6,146 bases of DNA from Acidobacteriota bacterium (GTDB taxonomy: Bacteria; Acidobacteriota; Terriglobia; Terriglobales; Acidobacteriaceae): positions 1 through 6,146 of the forward strand of contig JAJZDO010000365.1 in the NCBI GenBank assembly GCA_021805955.1, given 5' to 3'. This document shows positions 1 to 5,734 of this stretch, piece after piece. Both the position numbers and the translations under genes were made by a program. The number at the start of each line of letters is the position of its first letter. Position 1 is the first letter of the stretch. A model generated the notes under the pieces. It had not been told where the DNA came from. It made no database searches and was given only the letters and a program-made list of their open reading frames with translations.

Positions 1-1224
1 GGCCTGGGCCTGCTGAGTCAGGTTCGCCAGAATCAAATCGTGGACCTCATCGACGGACTTCAAATGGGCCGGCTGTTTTTCTTCCACCTGCAGAATGTGA
101 AAGCCGAATTGGGTACGAATCACTTGCGATAGCTGACCCGGCTGCAGCGAAAATGCGGCCTGATCGAAGGCCGGCACTGTGGCTCCGTGTTGAATGAATC
201 CGAGTTCACCACCCTGGGTTTTGCTGCCCGGATCGTCAGAATACTTCTTCGCAAGTTCGGCGAAATTGCCGCCCGCCTTGATCTGCTTCAGAATATCTTC
301 GGCCTTCGCCTTGGCAGCCGCAACAGTCTGCGCGTTGGCATTCGATGGAACTTTGATCAGGATGTGCCGCACCCGCACTTCTTCCGGGACCTGGAACTGC
401 TGGTGATGCTCGTTGTAATACTGCTGCACGTCGGCGCCGCTAATTTGCGGGACTCCGCCAGGGACCTGATTCAGCGCGAACGCAACATACTGTACTTTGC
501 GCGTTTCAGGAATCGCAGTACGGTAGCGAGCGGCATTCTGCTGAAAGAAAGTCTTCAGCTCGGCATCGGACGGGGTGATCTGCTTGCGCAATTCGGCATC
601 CGACAACACGGCATACTGAAATTTCACCTTGGTCGCCTGCTTCAAGTATTCATCGCGAACTGCAGAGTCTGGCACCGTCAATCCACCGGTGATGAACGCC
701 TCCAGCCGGTTGATCAGGATCTCCTCTTTCAATTGCGTTTCAAAGTCCGTACGAGACATATTGAAGTTGTTTTGCACAAAATCGTCGTAACGATCTTCGC
801 CGATGAATTTGCCATCCGGAAAAAGCGCAGGCGCAAAAGGCCCGTGCATCAACTCGTTCCGTACATCCGTGTCGGTCACGGTCAAGCCCATCCGTCCCGC
901 TTCCTCCACCAAGACCGCGCGCTGCACCAGGGCCTGGCCGGCGCGCTGCATCAGAAACTGCAATACAAAATCCGGATAGTGATTCTGCTGCTGCATGCGC
1001 TGTGCGACCTGCTGCACCTCGGTCAAATGCACTTCGGTCGAGGAACCGAGCATGCGTCCAAAAATGCTGTCGCTATGGACGATTGCATAGGTGTCGCCGC
1101 TGGAGGCAGCGTCCTGAAAGATGCCGGGAACCAGCGTGATCACCATCAAGATGGCAGTGATGGAGATGAGTGCAATAAAAATGCCCTTGACCAAGCGGCT
1201 GTCTTGCTGAAGAAAACGAATCAT
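1..1224 (-). CDS. Membrane-anchored SurA_N/parvulin peptidyl-prolyl cis-trans isomerase, PpiD-like (3' end cut by window edge)
   Basis: The frame is open from the ATG at 1224 to base 1 without a stop, giving 408 residues of a longer protein. Residues 1-12 are polar and 13-33 form one hydrophobic helix (GIFIALISITAILMVITLV), so the protein is probably anchored in the inner membrane with its body in the periplasm. Residues ~65-190 look like the helical SurA_N chaperone region (FLMQRAGQALVQRAVLVEEA). Residues ~283-384 form a parvulin (PPIC) domain with RHILIKV (H287), FAELAKKYSDDPGS, GGELGFI and FGFHILQV (H376); the two histidines match the conserved parvulin positions. Family members assist folding of exported and outer-membrane proteins. 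An in-frame TAA at 1240-1242 lies five codons upstream, which fixes the ATG; the nearest Shine-Dalgarno-like AAGG (1238-1241) is weak and far. PpiD-type proteins usually run past 600 residues, so roughly a third may be missing. The family is well supported; equivalence to E. coli PpiD is not. Confidence 0.93.
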   Translation of the reverse strand, partial: MIRFLQQDSRLVKGIFIALISITAILMVITLVPGIFQDAASSGDTYAIVHSDSIFGRMLGSSTEVHLTEVQQVAQRMQQQNHYPDFVLQFLMQRAGQALVQRAVLVEEAGRMGLTVTDTDVRNELMHGPFAPALFPDGKFIGEDRYDDFVQNNFNMSRTDFETQLKEEILINRLEAFITGGLTVPDSAVRDEYLKQATKVKFQYAVLSDAELRKQITPSDAELKTFFQQNAARYRTAIPETRKVQYVAFALNQVPGGVPQISGADVQQYYNEHHQQFQVPEEVRVRHILIKVPSNANAQTVAAAKAKAEDILKQIKAGGNFAELAKKYSDDPGSKTQGGELGFIQHGATVPAFDQAAFSLQPGQLSQVIRTQFGFHILQVEEKQPAHLKSVDEVHDLILANLTQQAQA

Positions 1225-1309
1225 GAGCAGGCAACGACCTTACACCCGGAGCAACGCCCCGGACGGGATTGACTCAGCCCCTAAATTTCGCAAGGGACGT
1301 AGTGCTTTC

Positions 1310-1315
1310 AGTATA
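1310..1315 (-). promoter_or_regulatory. Candidate -10 box upstream of the isomerase gene
   Basis: The minus strand reads TATACT, five of six matches to TATAAT, inside the 150-nt gap between the BON gene and the isomerase gene. A start about 7 nt downstream would give a leader of roughly 78 nt. The hexamer 17 nt upstream is TACGTC, a poor -35. It overlaps the 8-bp palindrome ACGTACGT (1334-1341), which could be chance or a regulator site. The wide gap makes a separate promoter plausible, but the motif alone is weak evidence. Confidence 0.3.
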
Positions 1316-1374
1316 AATGGACTGCGGTCCCAGACGTACGTGGGCCGCGCGGAACAGCACCTCACGAAACTCGA

Positions 1375-2601
1375 TCAATACGGGTAGCCTCCCGGAGGCC
1401 CATAGAGCGGAGGCGCGATTGGGCCGGGCGGGGGCGGATAGCCCGGAGCGTAATAGCCGCGCGGCCTGCGGCCGTACGCAGCGGGAGGGACCTGCGAACC
1501 GAGCATGCGAATCACGCCCGAGGTGGGTTCGCGGACCGTCAAAGGAGCGTTCAGATAAAACGTAAGCACCGATTCCGAAGGAATGATGATGCGCGGACCG
1601 GAGGACAGGGACGAAATTCCCGCGCCGCCCAGGCCGCCGAGCAAGCCGCCCAGCAACGCCGCCGGCCCGCCGCCGAAGGCCCCGCCGACAAGTGCCCCCA
1701 TGGTCGCGCCGCCGCCGATGTTTGCCGCCGATTGGCCGCCTTTTCCTGGCCCGCCGCGCGCCCAGACGTAGCTGCTGAGTTGATAATGCGTGTTGGCGAC
1801 ATTGAGGCCGGTCAATTGCAGCGCCAGTTGCGGACGCCCCTTGATGTGGCCGGGGCCGCGCGCATCGATCACCGTCCCCAGCACTTGCGCGCCGCGAGGA
1901 ATCGCGATGGCTCCGTTCTGAAGAATAATGTCCTTTACCAGAATGCCGCTAAATGGAGTGCCGATTTCCGTGTGGTGGCTGTCGATGGTCTGCATCATGA
2001 TCACGTACATCGGCGTTCCGTTTGCCACGGTCACCATGACCGGACGGCCCTGCGAATCGTAGACGGGCGGAGGCGATTGTGGGGACTGAGGGGACTGTGG
2101 CGAGGGCGCATTCTGGTTCTGCCCGTAGCCTGGAGGCGGTGGCGGTGGAACCTGCTGATTGCCCGGCTGCCTGCCATTCTGGCCGCCATGGAAACCGGGC
2201 GCGGCGGCAGGTACGTTCCCAATTGCGATCTTGTCCTCCACGTTCTTCACGCCGGCAACCGACTTCACCATGTCCTCGGCCTGGGTCTTCAACTCCTGCG
2301 TGGGAACGGTGCCGGTCAAGGTTGCGGTGCCGTCATGCACCCAGATGCCTAAATCCAGCGGACGCAGGGTGTTGGACGCCATCAATTTCGCGTTGATGTC
2401 CTCGGCAATGGCGCTGTCAGCCCCCTGTCCGGTGGCTGTCGAGGCGGATTGCGCGGAGGGAGGGGGTGGCGCGGTTTGCGCCCAAGCCGCCATGCCGAGC
2501 CCAACCACGCCCGACAGCACGGCACCAGTCGCCAGGCCGCAGCCCATGCGCGCCATTCTGTGCCAAAGCAGGGGATGACCGTTCGATTCCTTCGCTGTCA
2601 C
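1375..2601 (-). CDS. Exported BON-domain protein with Pro-rich linker, glycine zipper and Pro/Tyr-rich tail
   Basis: A 408-residue protein. Residues 14-41 form a signal peptide (HRMARMG, hydrophobic core, AAWA) with likely cleavage after A41. Residues ~62-128 are a BON domain (AIAEDINAKL, LGIWVHDGTATLTGTV, VAGVKNVEDKI), a fold thought to bind phospholipids and found in periplasmic OsmY-like proteins. Residues ~131-180 are a Pro/Gln/Gly-rich linker with a PPPPPP run and SPQ repeats. Residues ~185-280 look beta-rich (TPFSGILVKDIIL, AIAIPRGAQVLGTVIDA), faintly resembling VirB10/TrbI C-terminal strands. Residues 296-328 are a glycine zipper (GGGATMGALVGGAFGGG), possibly membrane-inserting, then IIIPSESVLTFYL. 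The tail from ~371 is rich in Pro, Tyr and Gly. The start is GTG, supported by GAGGA seven bases upstream; the ATG at codon 16 would shorten the signal peptide. An envelope or periplasmic role is inferred; the exact function is unknown. Confidence 0.88.
   Translation of the reverse strand: MTAKESNGHPLLWHRMARMGCGLATGAVLSGVVGLGMAAWAQTAPPPPSAQSASTATGQGADSAIAEDINAKLMASNTLRPLDLGIWVHDGTATLTGTVPTQELKTQAEDMVKSVAGVKNVEDKIAIGNVPAAAPGFHGGQNGRQPGNQQVPPPPPPGYGQNQNAPSPQSPQSPQSPPPVYDSQGRPVMVTVANGTPMYVIMMQTIDSHHTEIGTPFSGILVKDIILQNGAIAIPRGAQVLGTVIDARGPGHIKGRPQLALQLTGLNVANTHYQLSSYVWARGGPGKGGQSAANIGGGATMGALVGGAFGGGPAALLGGLLGGLGGAGISSLSSGPRIIIPSESVLTFYLNAPLTVREPTSGVIRMLGSQVPPAAYGRRPRGYYAPGYPPPPGPIAPPLYGPPGGYPY
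2080..2150 (-). repeat. Low-complexity Pro/Gln/Ser coding repeat inside the BON gene
   Basis: The minus strand encodes SPQSPQSPQSPPP (residues ~168-179) from a degenerate 9-base unit, and the run PPPPPP (152-157) from alternating CCG/CCA/CCT proline codons. This is an internal coding repeat forming a flexible linker between the BON domain and the beta-rich region. The near-repeated units make it a plausible site of length variation between strains. Confidence 0.6.
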
Positions 2602-2607
2602 GAAACT

Positions 2608-2613
2608 GTCCTC
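2608..2613 (-). promoter_or_regulatory. Ribosome binding site deciding the GTG start of the BON gene
   Basis: The minus strand reads GAGGAC, with GAGGA ending seven bases before the GTG at 2601. No comparable Shine-Dalgarno sequence was noted before the in-frame ATG at codon 16 (2554-2556). The site therefore favours the GTG start and the longer signal peptide. Confidence 0.6.
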
Positions 2614-2673
2614 ATGTGGAGAAATTTCTTCCTCTATGCAGACGCCGACGCCACCAAAAAGTTGCTCAATCTC

Positions 2674-2679
2674 ATGATA
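2674..2679 (-). promoter_or_regulatory. Weak candidate -10 box for the BON gene
   Basis: The minus strand reads TATCAT (five of six to TATAAT) in the 119-nt gap between the second WbsX gene and the BON gene. It would give a leader of about 66 nt. No recognisable -35 lies 16-18 nt upstream. The gap also lacks a clear terminator for the glycan operon, so read-through into the BON gene cannot be excluded. Confidence 0.22.
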
Positions 2680-2720
2680 CGCATCGGCAGTTTGCTCGCA
2701 CTACGTGCAGATGATTCGCC

Positions 2721-3791
2721 TTAGCTACTTTGATCCTGCATGGCACGCGCTGTCGCCTCCAGGTATTTTCTGCCCCATTTCTGGCACGGTTCCAGATGGC
2801 AGCCCTCAGCCCATTCGTTCCATGCGTTGATGAAAACGATCTTGTCGCCGTCGGAGTTCATCGGGGCACGATTGATAACTTCGTGCAGCCAGTGTTCATA
2901 TAACGCCGGAGTTGAGCCTTTTAGCGTGAGGCCGCTGTTTGGGCGACGTGACGTATTGTCCCACGATGGACAGACACCGGGATATCTAAGGTATGGGACA
3001 GGCGGCTCGGCTAGAGACTTCTTTACCAACTCCGCGTAGGAATTCACCTGGAAGTTCTGCCTATTTGGGAGGAGTTTTCCTCGCACCCGAGCGATGAGCG
3101 GCGGACGAAGCAGGCTGAGTTTCGGCTGAAACTCGACCGCCGCATCGAAACCCAGGCTTTTGGGGTCGACCCGCGCTTCGCCATGGATATTTTCAATGTG
3201 GCAAAGGTACAAGTCACCGATGCCAAGGCGCGCCGCTTCCTCGCGCCACCTGTCGGTCGTTCGTTTTGGGTTGGGGAGACGGGCAGATCGGTAGACCAAA
3301 AACAGCGGTCGTCCGTCGACGCGTATGTACCGGGGATCGGCAAACGCCCTGGCCAGCCAACGGATGTGATTCATGTCATCTTCGTCGCTGTACTCCTGTC
3401 CAATCAGCAACTGCTTGTCGCGGCCGTCCCAGGCTCGGGTCCAGTTCTCATTGGCCCAGCAGAGACAAAATGGGAATTGGGGCGTTCCCAGCCTGAGAAT
3501 TTCGTCGACTGGGCGCTCCAGCAGCATCTTTCCATGGAACCAATAGTGGTAGTAGCAGAAGCCATAGATACCGTATTCAGAGGCAAGCGCAGCCTGGGCT
3601 TCTCTCGCCTCAGGCAGGCGAAGATCGTAGAAACCCAAATCCGCTGGCAAATGTGGCTGGTAGTGTCCGCGAAATCGCGGTCGGGCCTTGGTGACGTTGG
3701 TCCATTCCGTGAACCCTTTTCCCCACCATTCGTCGTTGTATGGCGTGGGGTAAAACTGCGGCAGGTGGAAGGCAATCAGCTTTGTACGCAT
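2721..3791 (-). CDS. WbsX-type / GH99-like glycan enzyme, second copy (WbsX-B)
   Basis: A 356-residue protein of the family named glycosyltransferase WbsX (Pfam Glyco_tran_WbsX) or glycoside hydrolase family 99-like. The N-terminus reads IAFHLPQFYPTPYNDEWWGKGFTEW, where family members begin with a similar beta strand and WWG-GFTEW signature. GFCYYHYWF (77-85) and FCLCWANENWTRAWDG (108-123) follow. FINAWNEWAEGCHLEP (320-335) contains E326 and E329, spaced like the two catalytic glutamates of GH99. No signal peptide or membrane segment is seen, so it probably acts in the cytoplasm on a nucleotide- or lipid-linked glycan. The ATG shares one base with the methyltransferase stop (TGATG) and has no good Shine-Dalgarno, suggesting translational coupling. 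It is the closest relative in the window of the gene at 4616-5713. Family membership is secure; whether it transfers or cleaves sugars is not. Confidence 0.92.
   Translation of the reverse strand: MRTKLIAFHLPQFYPTPYNDEWWGKGFTEWTNVTKARPRFRGHYQPHLPADLGFYDLRLPEAREAQAALASEYGIYGFCYYHYWFHGKMLLERPVDEILRLGTPQFPFCLCWANENWTRAWDGRDKQLLIGQEYSDEDDMNHIRWLARAFADPRYIRVDGRPLFLVYRSARLPNPKRTTDRWREEAARLGIGDLYLCHIENIHGEARVDPKSLGFDAAVEFQPKLSLLRPPLIARVRGKLLPNRQNFQVNSYAELVKKSLAEPPVPYLRYPGVCPSWDNTSRRPNSGLTLKGSTPALYEHWLHEVINRAPMNSDGDKIVFINAWNEWAEGCHLEPCQKWGRKYLEATARAMQDQSS
3579..3773 (-). repeat. Paralogous repeat block, copy B (direct repeat with 5474-5668)
   Basis: This block encodes residues 7-71 of WbsX-B, identical over 65 residues to residues 16-80 of WbsX-A. 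By hand alignment, 21 of 195 bases differ (about 89% identity), and every difference falls in a third codon position and is silent. The longest perfect match is 32 bp (3592-3623 against 5487-5518), offset by 1895 bp in the same orientation. Confidence 0.9.
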
Positions 3792-4597
3792 CAGTTCATT
3801 TCAGCAGAACGTTTCAATACATAGACAAACGTGTCCTGTTTCACCGTCCGAAAGCCTAGCTGCTTTAGCGTGTTGAGCATTTCCAGCGTCTTGTGCTCTC
3901 CGATTATTCGCGCGTGCGTTTCAAGCATGATGGTGTCGGCATGACGTAATATATCGGCCTCATGTTGCACCAAGTCGTACTCATATCCCTCGATATCGCA
4001 GATTAAGGTGAACGACTTGAACCCCCTTTGGGAAACGATGTCCCGGAGTTGGACCGTTCCGACCGTTACCGGCTCACCACCATTTTTCTGCTCCAGAGAG
4101 CTGCCCCAGAAGTCCATCGACGGGACAAACGTCACAGATTTTTGGTCATATGCAATTGCAGCATTCAATATCTCGAACTGGCAGCGATTGGCAGCGCGGT
4201 TTTCATTCAAGTGCGAAAGGACTTTGGGGTTTGCCTCAACTACCACGTGTTCTGCTGGATTGCGTAGCAGCTTATTCGTGATGCACGCGACGACCCCAAT
4301 GCAGCCGCCTAACTCAATGACAGGGATTTCTGGCCGAAGGTATTGAAGAACAGCGTGTCGCTCAAAATCTTCATACGTCTTGTTGAGTAATGCCAACTTT
4401 ATCGGCAAATTCGGGAGTCGCCCAGTGTCGAAGGTACAACCATCCAAACTTACCGACTCCATTTTCCGGAAGGGGAATAACTGCCGCTTGAGAACGGCTC
4501 GCTGGTGGATCGCTGACATGACTCCACCTACCCCATTCGCCTGGACTAGGTATTTTGTTGTTGTAAAGATTCTTCTCAGGTCACGCGATTTGATCAT
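3791..4597 (-). CDS. FkbM family SAM-dependent methyltransferase
   Basis: A 268-residue protein with the Methyltransf_21 (FkbM) layout. It has a ~75-residue N-terminal extension, then motif I VIELGGCIGVVA (93-104), which binds S-adenosylmethionine. VVVEANP (118-124) carries the acidic residue expected to hold the ribose. DFWGSSLEQ (162-170) follows, then DIEGYEYDLV (201-210), the FkbM signature. It ends with LETHARIIGEHKTLEMLNTLKQLGF. Motif I has GGCIGV where many relatives have GANIG; the glycines are kept. Family members methylate hydroxyl groups of sugars or polyketides; among sugar-transfer genes, the likely substrate is a residue of the surface polysaccharide. No signal peptide is seen. 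It starts 18 nt after WbsX-A, with GGAG (4609-4612) 11 nt before the ATG, and its TGA overlaps the WbsX-B start. GC is about 51% by hand count, below the sampled isomerase gene. Family is confident; the methylated position is unknown. Confidence 0.92.
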   Translation of the reverse strand: MIKSRDLRRIFTTTKYLVQANGVGGVMSAIHQRAVLKRQLFPFRKMESVSLDGCTFDTGRLPNLPIKLALLNKTYEDFERHAVLQYLRPEIPVIELGGCIGVVACITNKLLRNPAEHVVVEANPKVLSHLNENRAANRCQFEILNAAIAYDQKSVTFVPSMDFWGSSLEQKNGGEPVTVGTVQLRDIVSQRGFKSFTLICDIEGYEYDLVQHEADILRHADTIMLETHARIIGEHKTLEMLNTLKQLGFRTVKQDTFVYVLKRSAEMN

Positions 4598-4615
4598 CAG
4601 CCGGGAGTCTCCGTG

Positions 4616-5713
4616 TTAGGTGCTTGGATGCAGCGCCTTGTACGTTGCTTCCAGGTATTGTCGGCCCCATTTTTGGCATGGCTCGAGATGGCAGCCTTCT
4701 GCCCATTCATTCCAGGCGTTGATGAAGACAATTTTATCGTTACCCTGCTGAATCTGCGCGCGTCTGATCACTTCTCGCAGCCATCTCTCATATTGATCCG
4801 GAGAGGAGTTCGTGAGTGCCCAGGCTTTGCGTTTCAGGCGCGCTGAGTTATCCCAACTGGGGCAGACACCCGGATACCTCGGATACGTAACAGCTGGCGC
4901 AGACAGAGCATGACTCACAAGTTCGCTGTAGGGATGGAAGCGGTGATTCGTAGCATGGGGAAAGAACCGCTGCATTGCCCGTTGCGGTAAACGATGGCGA
5001 AGTAAACGAACTTTTGGCTGAAACTCGACCGCCGCGTCGAAACCAAGACTCCTCGGGTCAGTCGGTGTGTCGTCGTCGTAGTTGTTTTCAACTCGACACA
5101 GATGCAGTTCACCGATGCCCAGCCTGCGAGCTTCCTCGCGCCATCTGTCCGTGGTTTTTTGGGGACTCGGAAGATGCTGTGACCGATATATCAGAAACAG
5201 TGGCTTACCCTGTACTCGTATGTACCTTGGATCATTAAAGACATGCGCGAGCCAGCGGATGTGGTTCAAATCATCTTCGTCGCTATAGGCTTGCTGTAGA
5301 AGCACCTGTTTGTTTGCTCCGTCCCACGCCCTTGTCCAATTGTCATTGGCCCAGCAGAGGCAGAATGGAAAGTTCGGAGTTCCTAGCCTCAAAATTTCGT
5401 CGACTGGGCGCTCGAGCACCCTCTTTCCGTTGAACCAATAGTGGTAATAGCAAAAACCGTAAATGCCGTATTGGGAGGCAAGCGCGGCCTGGGCTTCTCT
5501 CGCCTCAGGCAGGCGAAGGTCGTAGAAACCCAAATCCGCCGGCAAATGCGGCTGATAGTGCCCGCGAAAACGAGGGCGTGCCTTGGTAACGTTGGTCCAC
5601 TCCGTAAAACCCTTTCCCCACCACTCGTCGTTGTATGGGGTGGGGTAGAACTGCGGCAGGTGAAATGCAACGAGCTTTGTACTTACTCCCTGCGTCTCCG
5701 TATTTACACTCAT
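4616..5713 (-). CDS. WbsX-type / GH99-like glycan enzyme, first copy (WbsX-A)
   Basis: A 365-residue paralogue of WbsX-B with about nine extra N-terminal residues (MSVNTETQG). It has the same landmarks: VAFHLPQFYPTPYNDEWW (15-32), GFCYYHYWF (86-94), FCLCWANDNWTRAWDG (117-132), PRYPGVCPSWDN (278-289) and FINAWNEWAEGCHLEP (330-345) with E336 and E339 at the GH99-type catalytic positions. Residues 16-80 are identical to WbsX-B, and so is the 25-residue stretch around WNEWAEG. The regions at ~208-277 and ~290-325 diverge strongly, which may mean different acceptors. It begins 21 nt after the glycosyltransferase stop with a strong GAGGAAG eight bases before the ATG, and is followed 18 nt later by the methyltransferase. 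No export signal is seen. Such genes are common in O-antigen and exopolysaccharide loci. Family is clear; the chemistry and the linkage made are not shown by the sequence. Confidence 0.92.
   Translation of the reverse strand: MSVNTETQGVSTKLVAFHLPQFYPTPYNDEWWGKGFTEWTNVTKARPRFRGHYQPHLPADLGFYDLRLPEAREAQAALASQYGIYGFCYYHYWFNGKRVLERPVDEILRLGTPNFPFCLCWANDNWTRAWDGANKQVLLQQAYSDEDDLNHIRWLAHVFNDPRYIRVQGKPLFLIYRSQHLPSPQKTTDRWREEARRLGIGELHLCRVENNYDDDTPTDPRSLGFDAAVEFQPKVRLLRHRLPQRAMQRFFPHATNHRFHPYSELVSHALSAPAVTYPRYPGVCPSWDNSARLKRKAWALTNSSPDQYERWLREVIRRAQIQQGNDKIVFINAWNEWAEGCHLEPCQKWGRQYLEATYKALHPST
5474..5668 (-). repeat. Paralogous repeat block, copy A (direct repeat with 3579-3773)
   Basis: This block encodes residues 16-80 of WbsX-A, identical to residues 7-71 of WbsX-B, with 21 silent third-position differences in 195 bases. 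It contains the 32-bp perfect core 5487-5518. Direct orientation and equal codon phase mean a crossover here would leave one intact chimeric WbsX gene and remove the methyltransferase gene. Confidence 0.9.
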
Positions 5714-5721
5714 GCCAGAAG

Positions 5722-5728
5722 CTTCCTC
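5722..5728 (-). promoter_or_regulatory. Strong ribosome binding site of WbsX-A
   Basis: The minus strand reads GAGGAAG, eight bases before the ATG at 5713, in the 21-nt gap after the upstream glycosyltransferase stop. It is the best Shine-Dalgarno in the window and supports the start that includes the MSVNTETQG extension. Confidence 0.7.
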
Positions 5729-5734
5729 ATTGGG

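Noticed and set aside
187..1272. Long plus-strand open frame of 361 codons
   Set aside because: It lies antisense to the isomerase gene, whose minus-strand frame gives clear parvulin motifs. The plus-strand translation is Arg/His/Leu-rich with no recognisable domain, so it is a shadow frame.
1325..1350. Possible hairpin after the BON gene (CCCA...TGGG around an ACGTACGT loop)
   Set aside because: The stem is short with a bulge and is not followed by a T run on the minus strand, so it is not a convincing terminator.
1732..2352. Plus-strand frame of 206 codons opposite the BON gene
   Set aside because: High GC lowers stop frequency. The product is Arg/His-rich and low-complexity, and the opposite strand has a signal peptide and a BON domain.
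2690..2712. Small stem GCAC-GTA-GTGC just after WbsX-B
   Set aside because: It has four base pairs and no T tract, which is too weak to call a terminator for the glycan operon.
3183..3824. Plus-strand frame of 213 codons opposite WbsX-B, with a similar frame opposite WbsX-A (5441-5827)
   Set aside because: The two shadow frames resemble each other only because the minus-strand genes are paralogues. They show no family motif of their own.
5710..5730. Six-codon mini-frame (MRKLLA) whose TGA overlaps the WbsX-A ATG
   Set aside because: It contains the Shine-Dalgarno of WbsX-A and has none of its own. This is most likely a chance product of the short gap.
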